Counted from the first letter of the stretch, positions 1 through 8,913 are shown. The stretch is DNA of 64,000 nt from Mesotaenium endlicherianum (GCA_009602735.1 WELA01006381.1:186001-250000), one strand, 5' to 3'. Numbers and translations are program-made. Notes: generated by a model not told the origin, from the letters alone.

Positions 1-106
1 ACCCTGGCACGAAGCGGCGGTAGTAGTTGGCGATGCCGAGGAAGGCCCGCAGCTGCGAGAGATCTGTAGGAGGTGGGATGCCTGTGATGGCCAAGATTAT
101 CGCCAG

Positions 107-1060
107 CTAGGGTGCCAAGCCGCTGGAGGAGAGCAGGTGGCCAAGGTACTCCACCTCGCGGGTCCCAAAACTGCACTTGCCTGGATGGCACTTGAGCCCA
201 GCGGCCTCCAAGCGGTCCAGGACAGCAGTGATGTGGGCCACATGCTCCCCAAACGTCTGACTGAAGACGAGCACGTCATCGATGTAGCATCGGGCAAAGG
301 ACAGCCCGGCCAGCTCCTTATCCATCACCCTCTGAAAGGTAGCTAGCGCGTTCTTCAACCCAAACGGCATCACCACCCACTCATAGAGGCGCTGTGCTCC
401 CCAGAATGCCGTCTTATGCTGGTCCTCCTCGGCGATGGGAATCTGGTTGAAGCCCTGACGCAGATCAAGCACTGAGAACCAAGTGCACGTGCCAATGTCG
501 TCAAAGATCTCGTCAGGCGTCGGCATAGGATATCTGTCCTGCTCGGTGACCTCGTTCAGCCTACGATAGTCACCGCACATCCTCTTCTCGGACCAGTTGC
601 CCGAGGCATCCTTCTTGGCTGGCATGACCGTGGGTGCGGCATAGCGAGAGGAGGACTCCCGAATGAGCTGGCTATCCTCCAGCTTGCCTGTTTGCGCGCT
701 GATCAAGCCATCCTCGAAGTGGCTGTAGCGATAACGTTTCAGGAAAATGGGCTCCTGCAACGTGAGAGTAATCCGCATGGGGTCCCCCCTACAACGCTCG
801 AGATTGTGCATGCCGCTGGCAAAGCTGGTGCTGCGCCTCCCGTCCAGCAGTGCCGTCAACTGTGCAGCCTGCGCCTTGGTGAGTGTCCCCCCCAGCCTCC
901 ATGTTGGTGGAGCTGGTGGCGTCGCCTGGCCTGCAGCTGGAGTCTCTTGTCTTGCCGCTGGTGCAGGTGTCACCTGCCCTGCAGCGGTTGGCGCTCGGCC
1001 TGCCGCGGGTACCTGCACCGTGGCAGCTGCGGCCAGCTGCTTGGCACCGTCTGCCTGCAA
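107..1060 (-). CDS. Reverse transcriptase of the methyltransferase-bearing element
   Basis: The frame encodes a Ty3-type reverse transcriptase core. Visible motifs are CGDYRRLN (primer/template grip), VLDLRQGFNQI (first catalytic Asp region), MPFGLKNALATF and CYIDDVLVF, the YxDD active site. Bases 1-106 continue into a thumb region whose minus-strand translation resembles LRAFLGIANYYRRF, typical of gypsy polymerases. In the element it would copy genomic RNA into DNA. It lies directly downstream of the methyltransferase frame and overlaps its end by about 90 bases, so both were probably parts of one polyprotein. Treated as part of a fossil. Confidence 0.9.
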   Translation of the reverse strand: MQADGAKQLAAAATVQVPAAGRAPTAAGQVTPAPAARQETPAAGQATPPAPPTWRLGGTLTKAQAAQLTALLDGRRSTSFASGMHNLERCRGDPMRITLTLQEPIFLKRYRYSHFEDGLISAQTGKLEDSQLIRESSSRYAAPTVMPAKKDASGNWSEKRMCGDYRRLNEVTEQDRYPMPTPDEIFDDIGTCTWFSVLDLRQGFNQIPIAEEDQHKTAFWGAQRLYEWVVMPFGLKNALATFQRVMDKELAGLSFARCYIDDVLVFSQTFGEHVAHITAVLDRLEAAGLKCHPGKCSFGTREVEYLGHLLSSSGLAP

Positions 1061-2427
1061 GCGAGGAAAAAGAAAGGGTGACCGGGACTCCCTGGGTCGC
1101 TGTGAGGACTCCTCTCTCCGCCGTCCCCCCCCAGCGAACCAGAGTCCTCCCTGCGTGGCGGTGGGGAGGTGGGACGCGCGCGCGCCTGTGGTGCAAGCCC
1201 TGCCTGCTGAGGATGCCAGGTCGTGCCGGGCGGGGCCTGATTGTCATCGTCGGTGGAGTCATCGTCCATATCGTTGGCAGGCCGAGGCAACTCGGGATGC
1301 CAGGCTGCGGCATAGAGAGGTGCCAAGGCCTGCGTCTGCAGGAGAATCCACGTGAGGACGTTGGCGTCGATCGCCTGCCCCAAGAGGCAAATGCGGTTCA
1401 CCTCAGTGAGACCGTCCACCTGTGTAAGATGCGGCGGGAAGCCCATGGCACGCTCCATCTCCGCAGGGCGCGGCCTGTCAAACATGCCAGTCTCCAGGTC
1501 GATGACCATCCCGCGCTGATCCCCGACGAAGGCGTCGCTATCGTAACGGCTGACGAAAGTAGGCAGCGCGCGAGTGACATCATGCAGGACTTCACACTGG
1601 GCCATGGAGGGATGTGGTAGTGCAGTTACGCGCTGGGCCAGACGAGGGGCATCAAGGATGGAGTCGACGGTGGGTGGGTGACGTGGATGTGAGGCGGCCA
1701 ACGCCTCGAGAGTACCTGGCATCGCCAGGTTCGTGAAGTAGGCGCGGACGCGGTGCGCAAAGGAACCAACCTGGGCAGCGTCGGTGACGGCCTCACGGCC
1801 GACGTAGCTGCTGCAAAGAGCGAAGTCGGCGCTAACATCGGGTCGGCGATCGTGGCGCGCGGCCACGTTCTCCAGGACCCACGCGAGTGTGTGTGGCGGC
1901 TGGCGATCCTCAACAATGTTGAGGACGCGGAGCAAGTGCCAGAAGAGGGCCGTGCGGGGATCGCTGAGCGCCCTGCCACGCCCGGCTCTGGAGAAGCCCT
2001 GGCACTCCCAACCGGTGATGACGAGATCAACGGGCCCAAGTCGGGTGACATGCTCGACGGTGATGTCGCGGATGTCCATGGGCCAGTCTGTCTGAGCGCG
2101 GCGGAATGCGTGCGCGGGAAGGAGGTCAGGGAACCGCTCGTGGCCCAACGCCATCTGCCGACGGGCCACCTGCTGGGCCTCAGGATCGGGATCAACATAG
2201 ACGTAGCGGCGCACCGAGATGCCGGCCTGTAAGGTCGCGAGCAACCCGGTGGCGATGCCGGCGAAGAGCTCGACGAGGACGATGCCGCCGGGCCGCTCGT
2301 CCAGAGCGTCTGCGCAGATAGGAGTCGGAAGTGGGCGACACCCCATTGCGGGGGTGCCGAGCTGAGCGGGCGGCGGGAAGGTACGCTCAGCGTTGTGCTG
2401 ATGTGGCGCCATGCGGAGGGCGGCCAC
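970..2427 (-). CDS. DNMT3-like DNA (cytosine-5) methyltransferase domain inside the retroelement
   Basis: A 485-residue frame with the ordered motifs of a C5 cytosine methyltransferase: motif I LVELFAGIATGLL (SAM binding, about residue 50), an acidic YVDPDPEA (motif II), motif IV GWECQGFS with the catalytic Cys, motif VI LENV, motif VIII FAHRVRAYFTN, and a C-terminal block MERAMGFP...CLLGQAID that resembles motifs IX-X of DNMT3 rather than DNMT1/CMT. The domain spans about 1,310-2,286. The tail beyond it is acidic and proline-rich. The enzyme class transfers a methyl group from S-adenosylmethionine to cytosine C5. Its place between protease and reverse transcriptase on the same strand, and a second copy with the same neighbour (18.5-19.4 kb), argue that it belongs to the retroelement and is not a host gene. 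Confidence 0.88.
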   Translation of the reverse strand: MAALRMAPHQHNAERTFPPPAQLGTPAMGCRPLPTPICADALDERPGGIVLVELFAGIATGLLATLQAGISVRRYVYVDPDPEAQQVARRQMALGHERFPDLLPAHAFRRAQTDWPMDIRDITVEHVTRLGPVDLVITGWECQGFSRAGRGRALSDPRTALFWHLLRVLNIVEDRQPPHTLAWVLENVAARHDRRPDVSADFALCSSYVGREAVTDAAQVGSFAHRVRAYFTNLAMPGTLEALAASHPRHPPTVDSILDAPRLAQRVTALPHPSMAQCEVLHDVTRALPTFVSRYDSDAFVGDQRGMVIDLETGMFDRPRPAEMERAMGFPPHLTQVDGLTEVNRICLLGQAIDANVLTWILLQTQALAPLYAAAWHPELPRPANDMDDDSTDDDNQAPPGTTWHPQQAGLAPQARARPTSPPPRREDSGSLGGDGGERSPHSDPGSPGHPFFFLACRQTVPSSWPQLPRCRYPRQAERQPLQGR

Positions 2428-2857
2428 AACCCGGTCTGCGTAGTCACGCGTGAGGCTGGGGATGCGGTCAGTGAGCGGCTGCGGACGCTCCTCCCGTGCG
2501 TGGTGCTGGTAGGTGCGCCACCGCAGGCGCGCATCCTACAGGGCTGTCGGGGAGACAGCGCGGGCCTGACGTCGGGCCGAGGCCACGCACAGCTGCTGCC
2601 TCCTGTCGCGCTGGGCGCGGTCAGTCTGGTGCGAGGCCGCGTGGGCCAGCTGGTCGAGAACGGGACGCTTAGTTAAGTAGGGGTGCGGGTCGAAGTAGGC
2701 CCGCTGGCGTGCGCGCATGTCCGCAGAGGGGACTGTGCAGACGGAGTGCTCGGAGCTGTTGACCTGCTGCAGGGACCGAACTAACCGGCGAGGGGCCAGC
2801 TAGACACGCGGCCGGGGCTGCGCTCGTGGGACGGGCGCGTCTCGGGGCTGTCGGAGA

Positions 2858-5431
2858 TTAGCCATGAGCCGTGTGCGTGCGGCGGCCGTAAATGGGTGAC
2901 GACTGGGCGGCCTGCTGTTCGGTGCGGGCCACCTTGGGAGGAGGTGACTCGGAGGGACCGTCGCCAGCAATGTGGCTGCAAGGGACGCTGGCACGCGGAG
3001 CTGTAGGGGCCAGCATCACGAAATGCGCCTCGGAAGAAGACTGAGCGTCGTCGCCAGCTGAGAGGGGCCGGAAGGGCGGAGTGCGGCGTCGATCTTGAGT
3101 GTCGTTGTATGGCGGCGTGTCCCCGCGGGCCCGCGTGTCGTCGTAAGGAGGTGTACGCTCTCTGTCGTCGTAGGGCGGCGTGATGGAGCGGGCTCGCGTC
3201 TCGCGGAGGGGATTCACCTCTCGCGTCTTGCAAAGGGGTGTGAGCGATCGAGAGCGGCTCGTCTCGCGGAGAGGAGTGGTCTCTCGAGCGGGTCCGGTGG
3301 TCGGCCAAGTGCGATGTGCGTAGGTCAGATGGGCGCAGATAGACGAGGTCGTGCGGGGTGGCTCGCGGACGCTGAGCCTGGGCGTTGGCTGCTGTATGGA
3401 GTGTGTGCCAGCGCTAGAGGAGGACGCAGCAGCCCGGCTCGTCGCAAACAAATGTGCGATGCGACGACACTCGTGGCTCGTCGAGCAGTCGTGTGACACT
3501 GGATGGCTCGGTCCAGCGGTGTCGGTGCGAGCCCTGCTGGGCCAGTCGTGTGTCATGGGCTGGCTGGGTGCGCTGAGGCCGGGCGGGCCAGTAGGTGCGA
3601 GCTGCCTGCGTGCCGTAGGCGCAGTTGGCGGGGGCTCCTCCGGTGGCGCCGCGCTGAGTACCTCGACGGATGCCTCTGGCAGTCGCTCCCACTGCGTCTC
3701 CTCCTCACTCTTGAGGGACAAGTCGTCGGATCTGCCAGGATAAGCTGCCTGCCGCATGGCCTCGTCTTTGGATGCCGTGGTGCGAGGCCAGGTTTCGCCG
3801 GTCTGATGCGAGGCGTCGTGAGGGGGCGGCTGAGAGTCCATACTGTACTGAATGGCCACGCCAACAGGCACGTCGTGGCGAACGCGGACGTCGGTCCTCC
3901 CGGACGGCTCGCCACGAGGGGCCGAGACCCCCTGATGAGTCGTAGGCGCTGCGACCGCACCGCGAGCAAGGGCGGCGGCAGCGATGGCTGTGCTAGCCGT
4001 GGCGAGGGCCTCAGTGGCATCGTCCGCCATCTGCCGCATCATCGCGCTGTGGGCATTGCAGATGCGGATCTGCTCCCTGGCTTGGGTTGCCAGGACATCC
4101 GCCTGCTGCTGCGGCGTGAGGTGGAGCTCGGCACTAGGTAGGTCCGGCTCCTCGTCCTGTGGCTCGAGCAGGTCCACCCCCACAGAGATCTCCTCGTCCT
4201 CGGGCCCGTCCTTATCGGTCTTGACCACTGGCCGGCCATCGTCCAGCCCCATGAAGCCATAAAGAGCGGACACTGCTGGGCGGCGATCGACAATGTCAAG
4301 GGGTAAGGATGCGGTGCGCGTCCCCCCTGTCCTCCAGCCGGGACGATAGAAGACGCGCTCTGCCCAGTTGTCGACCGCGGTGCCAATGGGAAAGAGCACG
4401 TCTTGCCCTAAGAGCACATTGAAGGACTCGGAAGGAGTGACGAGTGCGTGCCGATGGATAGTTGTCTCGTCTGCCGTGCCTGGGCGCAGAGTGAACAGTA
4501 GCGCCAACCTCGTGCGACCGGCGACGATCTCGGACGTGCCGGCGGCGGTGTTAATGCGCGTCGGAGAGTCCTCCAAGTCAGCGGAAGAGAGTCCGAGCTG
4601 ACGGAAGTAGCGGAGGCTGATGAGAACCGGCTGCGCGCCTGTGTCAAACATGATGCGTTGCGGCGCCTGGGTGTTGACGAGCACGATCCCCTGCGAATTA
4701 TCCAAAAACGCGGCGTTTGGAGTGCTGATCATCCTGCGCTCATGCGCAGGGCGCGCGGGCGTGGATCGCACCGCGGTGGCGACATTGGCCGTTGGCCTCC
4801 TGGCGGCGGTGCGCAGCGTGGCTCTGCGTGATTGGAGCATCAGCTGAGCGGCCTGCCTCGTTGCCTCCATGGAGACGCCGAGCTCTGCGAAGGAGACCGC
4901 GGGCATGCGGTGAAGTGCTAGAGAGATGACCACGGCGCTGAGCTGCACCGTCGTCATAGGCGAAGTGAGCGATGTGGCGTCGGCTCTGCTGAGGTCGTGG
5001 TGGGCTCTAGGATGCGGAAGGAACGGGGCAACCGCGGTGCCTCCTCCGTCCGTCGTCCCTGGTCTGGCCCGACGCGCTTCTGCGAAACAACGGGCCGACT
5101 GGACAGCGCTGCGAACGTGTGCTCGCGGCTCGCGCGCCCAAGTGCGGAGCGGTTGCCGAGTGGCTGCGCGCGTGCGCAGCAGGCCAGAATGGCCGCTGCT
5201 GGCGCAGCCAGCAAACCTGCCGCGCATTCTGCCGCGGGGCCTGTTGCAGCGCCGTGCGCGCAGCTTGCCGCGAGGCCTGCCGCGGGGCCCGTTGCGAGAT
5301 CTGCCGCCGCGCCTGCCGCGCAGCCGGTGGCGGGAACTGCCGTCGCGCCTGCCGCGCAGCCTGCCGCGCAGATTGCCGCACTGTCTGCCGCAGGGCGCGC
5401 CGCGAGGCCTGCTGCGCAGCCTGCCGCGCAA
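2858..5431 (-). CDS. Protease-containing region of the methyltransferase-bearing element
   Basis: An 857-residue frame. The first part is an Arg/Gly/Pro-rich stretch. A retropepsin-like aspartic protease follows, with the active-site motif IMFDTGAQPVL at about 4,618-4,660, a downstream hydrophobic strand and LLGQDVLF, matching the usual DTGA...LG layout. The C-terminal 480 or so residues are a hydrophilic Thr/Arg/Pro-rich linker with no recognised domain, leading toward the methyltransferase. The protease would cleave the polyprotein. Fossil part. Confidence 0.75.
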   Translation of the reverse strand: MRGRLRSRPRGAPCGRQCGNLRGRLRGRRDGSSRHRLRGRRGGRSRNGPRGRPRGKLRARRCNRPRGRMRGRFAGCASSGHSGLLRTRAATRQPLRTWAREPRAHVRSAVQSARCFAEARRARPGTTDGGGTAVAPFLPHPRAHHDLSRADATSLTSPMTTVQLSAVVISLALHRMPAVSFAELGVSMEATRQAAQLMLQSRRATLRTAARRPTANVATAVRSTPARPAHERRMISTPNAAFLDNSQGIVLVNTQAPQRIMFDTGAQPVLISLRYFRQLGLSSADLEDSPTRINTAAGTSEIVAGRTRLALLFTLRPGTADETTIHRHALVTPSESFNVLLGQDVLFPIGTAVDNWAERVFYRPGWRTGGTRTASLPLDIVDRRPAVSALYGFMGLDDGRPVVKTDKDGPEDEEISVGVDLLEPQDEEPDLPSAELHLTPQQQADVLATQAREQIRICNAHSAMMRQMADDATEALATASTAIAAAALARGAVAAPTTHQGVSAPRGEPSGRTDVRVRHDVPVGVAIQYSMDSQPPPHDASHQTGETWPRTTASKDEAMRQAAYPGRSDDLSLKSEEETQWERLPEASVEVLSAAPPEEPPPTAPTARRQLAPTGPPGLSAPSQPMTHDWPSRARTDTAGPSHPVSHDCSTSHECRRIAHLFATSRAAASSSSAGTHSIQQPTPRLSVREPPRTTSSICAHLTYAHRTWPTTGPARETTPLRETSRSRSLTPLCKTREVNPLRETRARSITPPYDDRERTPPYDDTRARGDTPPYNDTQDRRRTPPFRPLSAGDDAQSSSEAHFVMLAPTAPRASVPCSHIAGDGPSESPPPKVARTEQQAAQSSPIYGRRTHTAHG

Positions 5432-7116
5432 ACTGCCGCACTGTCTGCCGCAGGACTCCTTGCGCAGCCTGCCGCAAGGCCTGCCGTGCAGCCGGTCGCG
5501 GGTTCGGCCGCAAAAGTTGCGGACCCCGGCGCGTGTGCGGCCGCGGCTGCAGCAGTTGCTGCAGCTGCTGGCGCGGTCGGGGCTGCCAGGAGGCTGCCAG
5601 GTGGCGCCCCCTGGTGGCTGCTGGGGCCGAGGGGCAGGGTCACTGGACCGGTGGCGCCGTCTATCTCGGCTGCCCCGGGCAAAGATCGCAGCGCCCTCCC
5701 CCCGATGCGTGGGCTAACCGGCCCCCCGGCAGCCTGCGTTGGGCTGCTGCCGGGGTTTTGTGCGCAGCCAGGGTTTAGGCCCTGGCTGTGCGCAACCGTG
5801 CGCGGGCCGTCGGCACCGCGATCGAACATCCGGCCGCGTGGCGCAGTGGGTATAGCCCCCCCCTGACTGCGGGTGGCTGCTCCGACCGCTGGATCTGTAC
5901 GGGCTGAGCCGGGCCATGCGCGCGTGCCAAGTGGCAGCACGTGTGCGGCAGGGGCTGAGCCCTGGATGTGCGCAGCTGCGGGTGCGCTGTCGGCGCTTTT
6001 GCCGGCGATCCGGCCGCACAGCGCAGTCAGGACCCCCCCTTGCTGACCGAGGGTGGCGGCCGCTGCGGCCGTCGCTGCGCTGGCCGTGCAGACCTGCGCG
6101 CACGCGCCACTTGGCAGCGCGTGGGTGCAGCTGCTTTGCGCAGCTGCAGCTGCCGCTGTGACGACGGCGTGGCGTCGCCGGGTGTGCCGTGGACCTGGCA
6201 GCGCAGTGCGCTGGGCGCGCGTGTGAGCCAGCGTGCGTGCGTGCATGCTGCTGTCGGCAGAGGCGGCCTCGCCTGCCGTGCACGTGCCATGTGGCGGGTT
6301 CTGCTGGAGCCTGCTGTCTGCAGCAGCCAGCGGGGACCGGCTGTCCCTGCCTGTGCGCAGAGCTGCGCACGGGAGTGCCGCACGAACGAAGAGGGAGGCT
6401 GCGGCCGGCCCAGTTGTAGCCGTGCACGCCGCCAGGTGCCCCCGTCCCTGCCTGCCAGCTGTCGCTACGCGGGCCGACGGGAGGCCTGCTGGTGCCAGCA
6501 GGGAAGCGCAAGCCAGGGGCTCTGTCGGGGCCTTGGCTGGCGCGCGGGCTGGCCCGCGTGCGCGCGAGCTTGCGCCGGGAGATGGCGCAACCGCGCAGTC
6601 GTGCAGCCTTCCATCCGGCAGTCTGTCGGGACTCCGGCTGTCGCTGCTGACAGCTGTCAGAGCGGTGCGCACAAGGCTAGCAGAGCTGCCTGTGCGAGCG
6701 CCTGCAGCTCTGGCAGCGGGCGCTTCGTCGTAACGCGGACGTGCGCGGGGCTGCGGCGCTGCCGCTGAGCCTGATGTGTGCGCTGAAGCTGTGCGTGAGC
6801 CAGCTGTCAGTTCCGTGGCGTAGGACGGTGGAGCGAACGCGAGGAGTGCTCCGCACGCGTCATAGTCATCGATGTCGACGAGGGTTGCGTGCGCCTCGCT
6901 GTCCTGCTGAAGGCGTAGGGCCGTCGCGAGCGCGTCCGTTCTCGACGTCGCGCTTCTTCTGCAGATAGACAATCTGCAGGTGGCCGGCCTTGCCACAATA
7001 GGTGCAGTCGCCGGGCTTGCCATTCTGCGCGAGAGTGCAGTTCTGGCGTGCGTGGCCCGTCTTCCCGCAGGACCAGCAGGGATCGCTCGAAGTGGCAGAC
7101 ATGGAAATGCGGCCAC
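4954..7116 (-). CDS. Ala/Arg-rich low-complexity frame of the same element (gag-proximal)
   Basis: A 720-residue frame dominated by Ala, Arg, Gly, Pro and Cys, with two related internal modules near 5,760-5,900 and 5,990-6,060 (both contain a QGG-x-L/I-P/T-x-A core followed by an R-G/I motif). It has no recognised domain. It lies between the zinc knuckle and the protease, where gypsy elements have the end of gag. The frame may be open simply because the DNA is very GC-rich, so its coding status is uncertain. Confidence 0.4.
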   Translation of the reverse strand: MAAFPCLPLRAIPAGPAGRRATHARTALSRRMASPATAPIVARPATCRLSICRRSATSRTDALATALRLQQDSEAHATLVDIDDYDACGALLAFAPPSYATELTAGSRTASAHTSGSAAAPQPRARPRYDEAPAARAAGARTGSSASLVRTALTAVSSDSRSPDRLPDGRLHDCAVAPSPGASSRARGPARAPAKAPTEPLACASLLAPAGLPSARVATAGRQGRGHLAACTATTGPAAASLFVRAALPCAALRTGRDSRSPLAAADSRLQQNPPHGTCTAGEAASADSSMHARTLAHTRAQRTALPGPRHTRRRHAVVTAAAAAAQSSCTHALPSGACAQVCTASAATAAAAATLGQQGGVLTALCGRIAGKSADSAPAAAHIQGSAPAAHVLPLGTRAWPGSARTDPAVGAATRSQGGAIPTAPRGRMFDRGADGPRTVAHSQGLNPGCAQNPGSSPTQAAGGPVSPRIGGRALRSLPGAAEIDGATGPVTLPLGPSSHQGAPPGSLLAAPTAPAAAATAAAAAAHAPGSATFAAEPATGCTAGLAAGCARSPAADSAAVCAAGCAAGLAARPAADSAAICAAGCAAGATAVPATGCAAGAAADLATGPAAGLAASCAHGAATGPAAECAAGLLAAPAAAILACCARAQPLGNRSALGRASREHTFAALSSRPVVSQKRVGPDQGRRTEEAPRLPRSFRILEPTTTSAEPTPHRSLRL
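5190..5520. repeat. Degenerate GC-rich tandem repeat
   Basis: About 330 bases consist of imperfect short units around CTGCCGCGCAGC, giving alternating Cys/Arg/Ala or Gln/Ala/Arg in every frame. The unit drifts, so it is low-complexity expansion and not an ordered array with spacers. Confidence 0.75.
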
Positions 7117-7300
7117 GCGTAGCTCCGCGCTGCTGCGTCTGCTGAGGCAGCTGAGAGCGCTGAGGCTGCTGCTGCTGCGACTGGGGCTGGCGGGCAGGCG
7201 TTGTGCGCGTCGTAGAAGACGGCAGCACGGAGGCCTCCTGGCGCACGCCCGTGGATGCTAAGCCCACACGATCGCTAATGTTGCTTCGTGCGGCGGCCAA
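6866..7300 (-). CDS. Gag-like zinc-knuckle segment of the methyltransferase-bearing element
   Basis: A 144-residue frame that contains the nucleocapsid-type CCHC knuckle CWSCGKTGHARQNC at about 7,050-7,090 and a second, related CTYCGKAGH motif just after it. Upstream is a Gln/Pro-rich stretch. CCHC knuckles bind the element's RNA in Gag. No capsid domain could be recognised upstream. Fossil part. Confidence 0.7.
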   Translation of the reverse strand: MAAARSNISDRVGLASTGVRQEASVLPSSTTRTTPARQPQSQQQQPQRSQLPQQTQQRGATRGRISMSATSSDPCWSCGKTGHARQNCTLAQNGKPGDCTYCGKAGHLQIVYLQKKRDVENGRARDGPTPSAGQRGARNPRRHR

Positions 7301-7524
7301 GCTCTGCTTCTCAACGGAGAGGTAGGCTGTGGAGAATGGTTGTGTGAAAACAATCGGCTGGTTCCCGAGATTTTATCCCACTCTCTCCAACTTAATTTTT
7401 AAGGTGTGTTGCCTGCCACAACTGTCACTTTCTGTCACTAACTGTCACTTTTAGGCACATTTCCCCTCCAACTAAAATGGAGATAGGACCTCCTGTCACC
7501 GTCCCATGTCAACTAGAATGACGA
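7301..7524. other. Junction between two retroelement fossils
   Basis: AT-richer non-coding sequence with a short triplet of CTGTCACT/AACTGTCACTTT-like repeats at 7,420-7,455. It separates the GC-rich methyltransferase element from the chromodomain gypsy fragment. No LTR boundary or target duplication could be read. Confidence 0.4.
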
Positions 7525-7974
7525 TTATGGAGGTGTTCCAGCCTCCCAAAGGTAAAAGCGTTTCAACGCCCCTTCGGCATTGGTCAAATGGTCATTAAAT
7601 TCCCAGGTGTCCCAAGAGGCACCGTAACCCTTCCATCTGACCAGATATTTCATGACATTTTCAGATGATCGACGGCTTGAGCGAGCTTCCAAAATCTCAT
7701 CCACTTCATATTCCTTATAGTCACCATCTTGAACAGCGGGGACCGATCCCGGTTGGACAGGTAACCGACCTATGAACAGTGTGTCACCCTTGATGTATGC
7801 TTCTAGGAAAGAGACATTAAAGACTGGGTGATCCTTATATTCCACTGACATGTTCAGTTTGTAAGCATTCTGACCGACACGGCGTATCACCGAATATAGA
7901 CCGACCCAAAATGGACCAAGCTTTTTCTTGACCACACTAAGCAGGTACAGGTGTTGAGAATGCAATCTGACCAA
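7525..7974 (-). CDS. Integrase C-terminus plus chromodomain (fossil part)
   Basis: The 149-residue frame begins in the integrase C-terminal region (KKLGPFWVGLYSVIRRVG, the GPF/Y module) and ends in a chromodomain with YEVDEILEAR and YLVRWKGYG. In chromoviruses this domain steers integration toward modified histones. Confidence 0.8.
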   Translation of the reverse strand: MVRLHSQHLYLLSVVKKKLGPFWVGLYSVIRRVGQNAYKLNMSVEYKDHPVFNVSFLEAYIKGDTLFIGRLPVQPGSVPAVQDGDYKEYEVDEILEARSSRRSSENVMKYLVRWKGYGASWDTWEFNDHLTNAEGALKRFYLWEAGTPP

Positions 7975-8913
7975 ATCGCCCTTAGAAAATGTCAGCTCTC
8001 GACGGTGTTGATTAGCATATTTTGTTGATTTTCCTGGGCTTTGTGCACGTTCTGTTGGACTTCTGACATGGTGTCAGCAAACTCCCAAGTTAAGTGGAGA
8101 GATTTCGGGTTGTCAATTTCCTCACGATGAGTTAAAGACTCCCCCAACACATCTAAAGGGAACTTGGGGACTCTACTAAAACTGAGTTCAAAAGGAGTCT
8201 TTCCCGTTGACGCATGCACCGCACTGTTGACCGCAAATTGAATTTGAGGAAATAGGTCATCCCAATTATCTTATTTTTGGTTAATATATGCTCTCAGCAC
8301 CTCCGGCAAAACTCGGTTAATTCTTCCAGTCTGCCCATCAGTCTGAGGGTGGTTTGCTGTGCTGAGCAGCTGTTTGACTCCCAAAAACCCCATTAAAGCT
8401 CTCCAGAACTTAGAGGTGAATTTGGAGTCTCTGTTGAAGATAGTATTGGAGGGTAGCCCATGTTGGCATACTACATGAATGTAGAACTGTCTCGCAATTT
8501 CAAGTGCAGTCACCTTGACATTGGTGGAGATAAAAATGACATTTTTTGTCAATTTATCCACTACTACGAGGATAAAATCATGCGCATTGGCAATTCTTGG
8601 TAGTGTTACCACCCAATCCATGGATATTGTTTTCCATTGTCCAAATGGGATGGGTAGTGATTATATTAGCCCTCGGGGTGGTGTGTGTCTAGACTTGTTT
8701 TTTTGACACTGATCACAGTACTTCAAGACCACCCAAGGCACCCTTTCCACTTACAATGTTTTCCCAGTTTGTCAACAGGTTTGGCCTGCCCCAAATGTCC
8801 GCCCGGTAAACTGTCATGTGCTTGACTCAGTAAGAGTGATCTTATTTCCAAGTTATTAGGAATGACCAAGTTCAGCCTGCCTGAAGTGGTTTCGATTACC
8901 CAGACCCCTCCCT

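Larger units (their letters stand above)
1..7300 (-). mobile_element. Ty3/gypsy-like retroelement carrying a DNMT3-like methyltransferase (fossil, left end outside window)
   Basis: Read on the minus strand the parts come in the order CCHC zinc knuckle (about 6.97-7.11 kb), long Ala/Arg-rich low-complexity region, aspartic protease (about 4.3-4.8 kb), cytosine-5 DNA methyltransferase (about 1.3-2.3 kb) and reverse transcriptase (about 0.1-0.8 kb). The reverse transcriptase runs off the left edge, so RNase H, integrase and the 3' LTR should lie outside. No LTR is visible at the right end, where sequence changes character between about 7.26 and 7.5 kb. It is much more GC-rich than the other elements here. 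The long frames suggest it is fairly young or only lightly damaged, with perhaps a few breaks. Charophyte gypsy elements that captured a cytosine methyltransferase are known from the literature; placing this copy in that group is inference. Confidence 0.85.

Noticed and set aside
883-1620. Plus-strand ORF of 245 aa
   Set aside because: Shadow of the minus-strand methyltransferase and reverse transcriptase in GC-rich DNA; no domain.
970-2427. A host DNA methyltransferase gene
   Set aside because: Protease lies upstream and reverse transcriptase downstream on the same strand, and a second diverged copy has the same protease neighbour, so it belongs to a retroelement.
5190-5520. CRISPR-like or satellite array
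   Set aside because: Units are short, overlapping and drift continuously with no spacers; it is codon-level low complexity in a eukaryotic element.
4926-5866. Plus-strand Ala/Arg/Pro-rich ORFs
   Set aside because: All frames are open in this GC-rich repeat; composition only, no domain or conserved motif.
5830-5895. tRNA-like sequence with an A-box (TGGCGCAGTGGGTATAGCC)
   Set aside because: No B-box and no consistent anticodon or T stem; a related block recurs at 5,990-6,060 as part of a low-complexity coding repeat.
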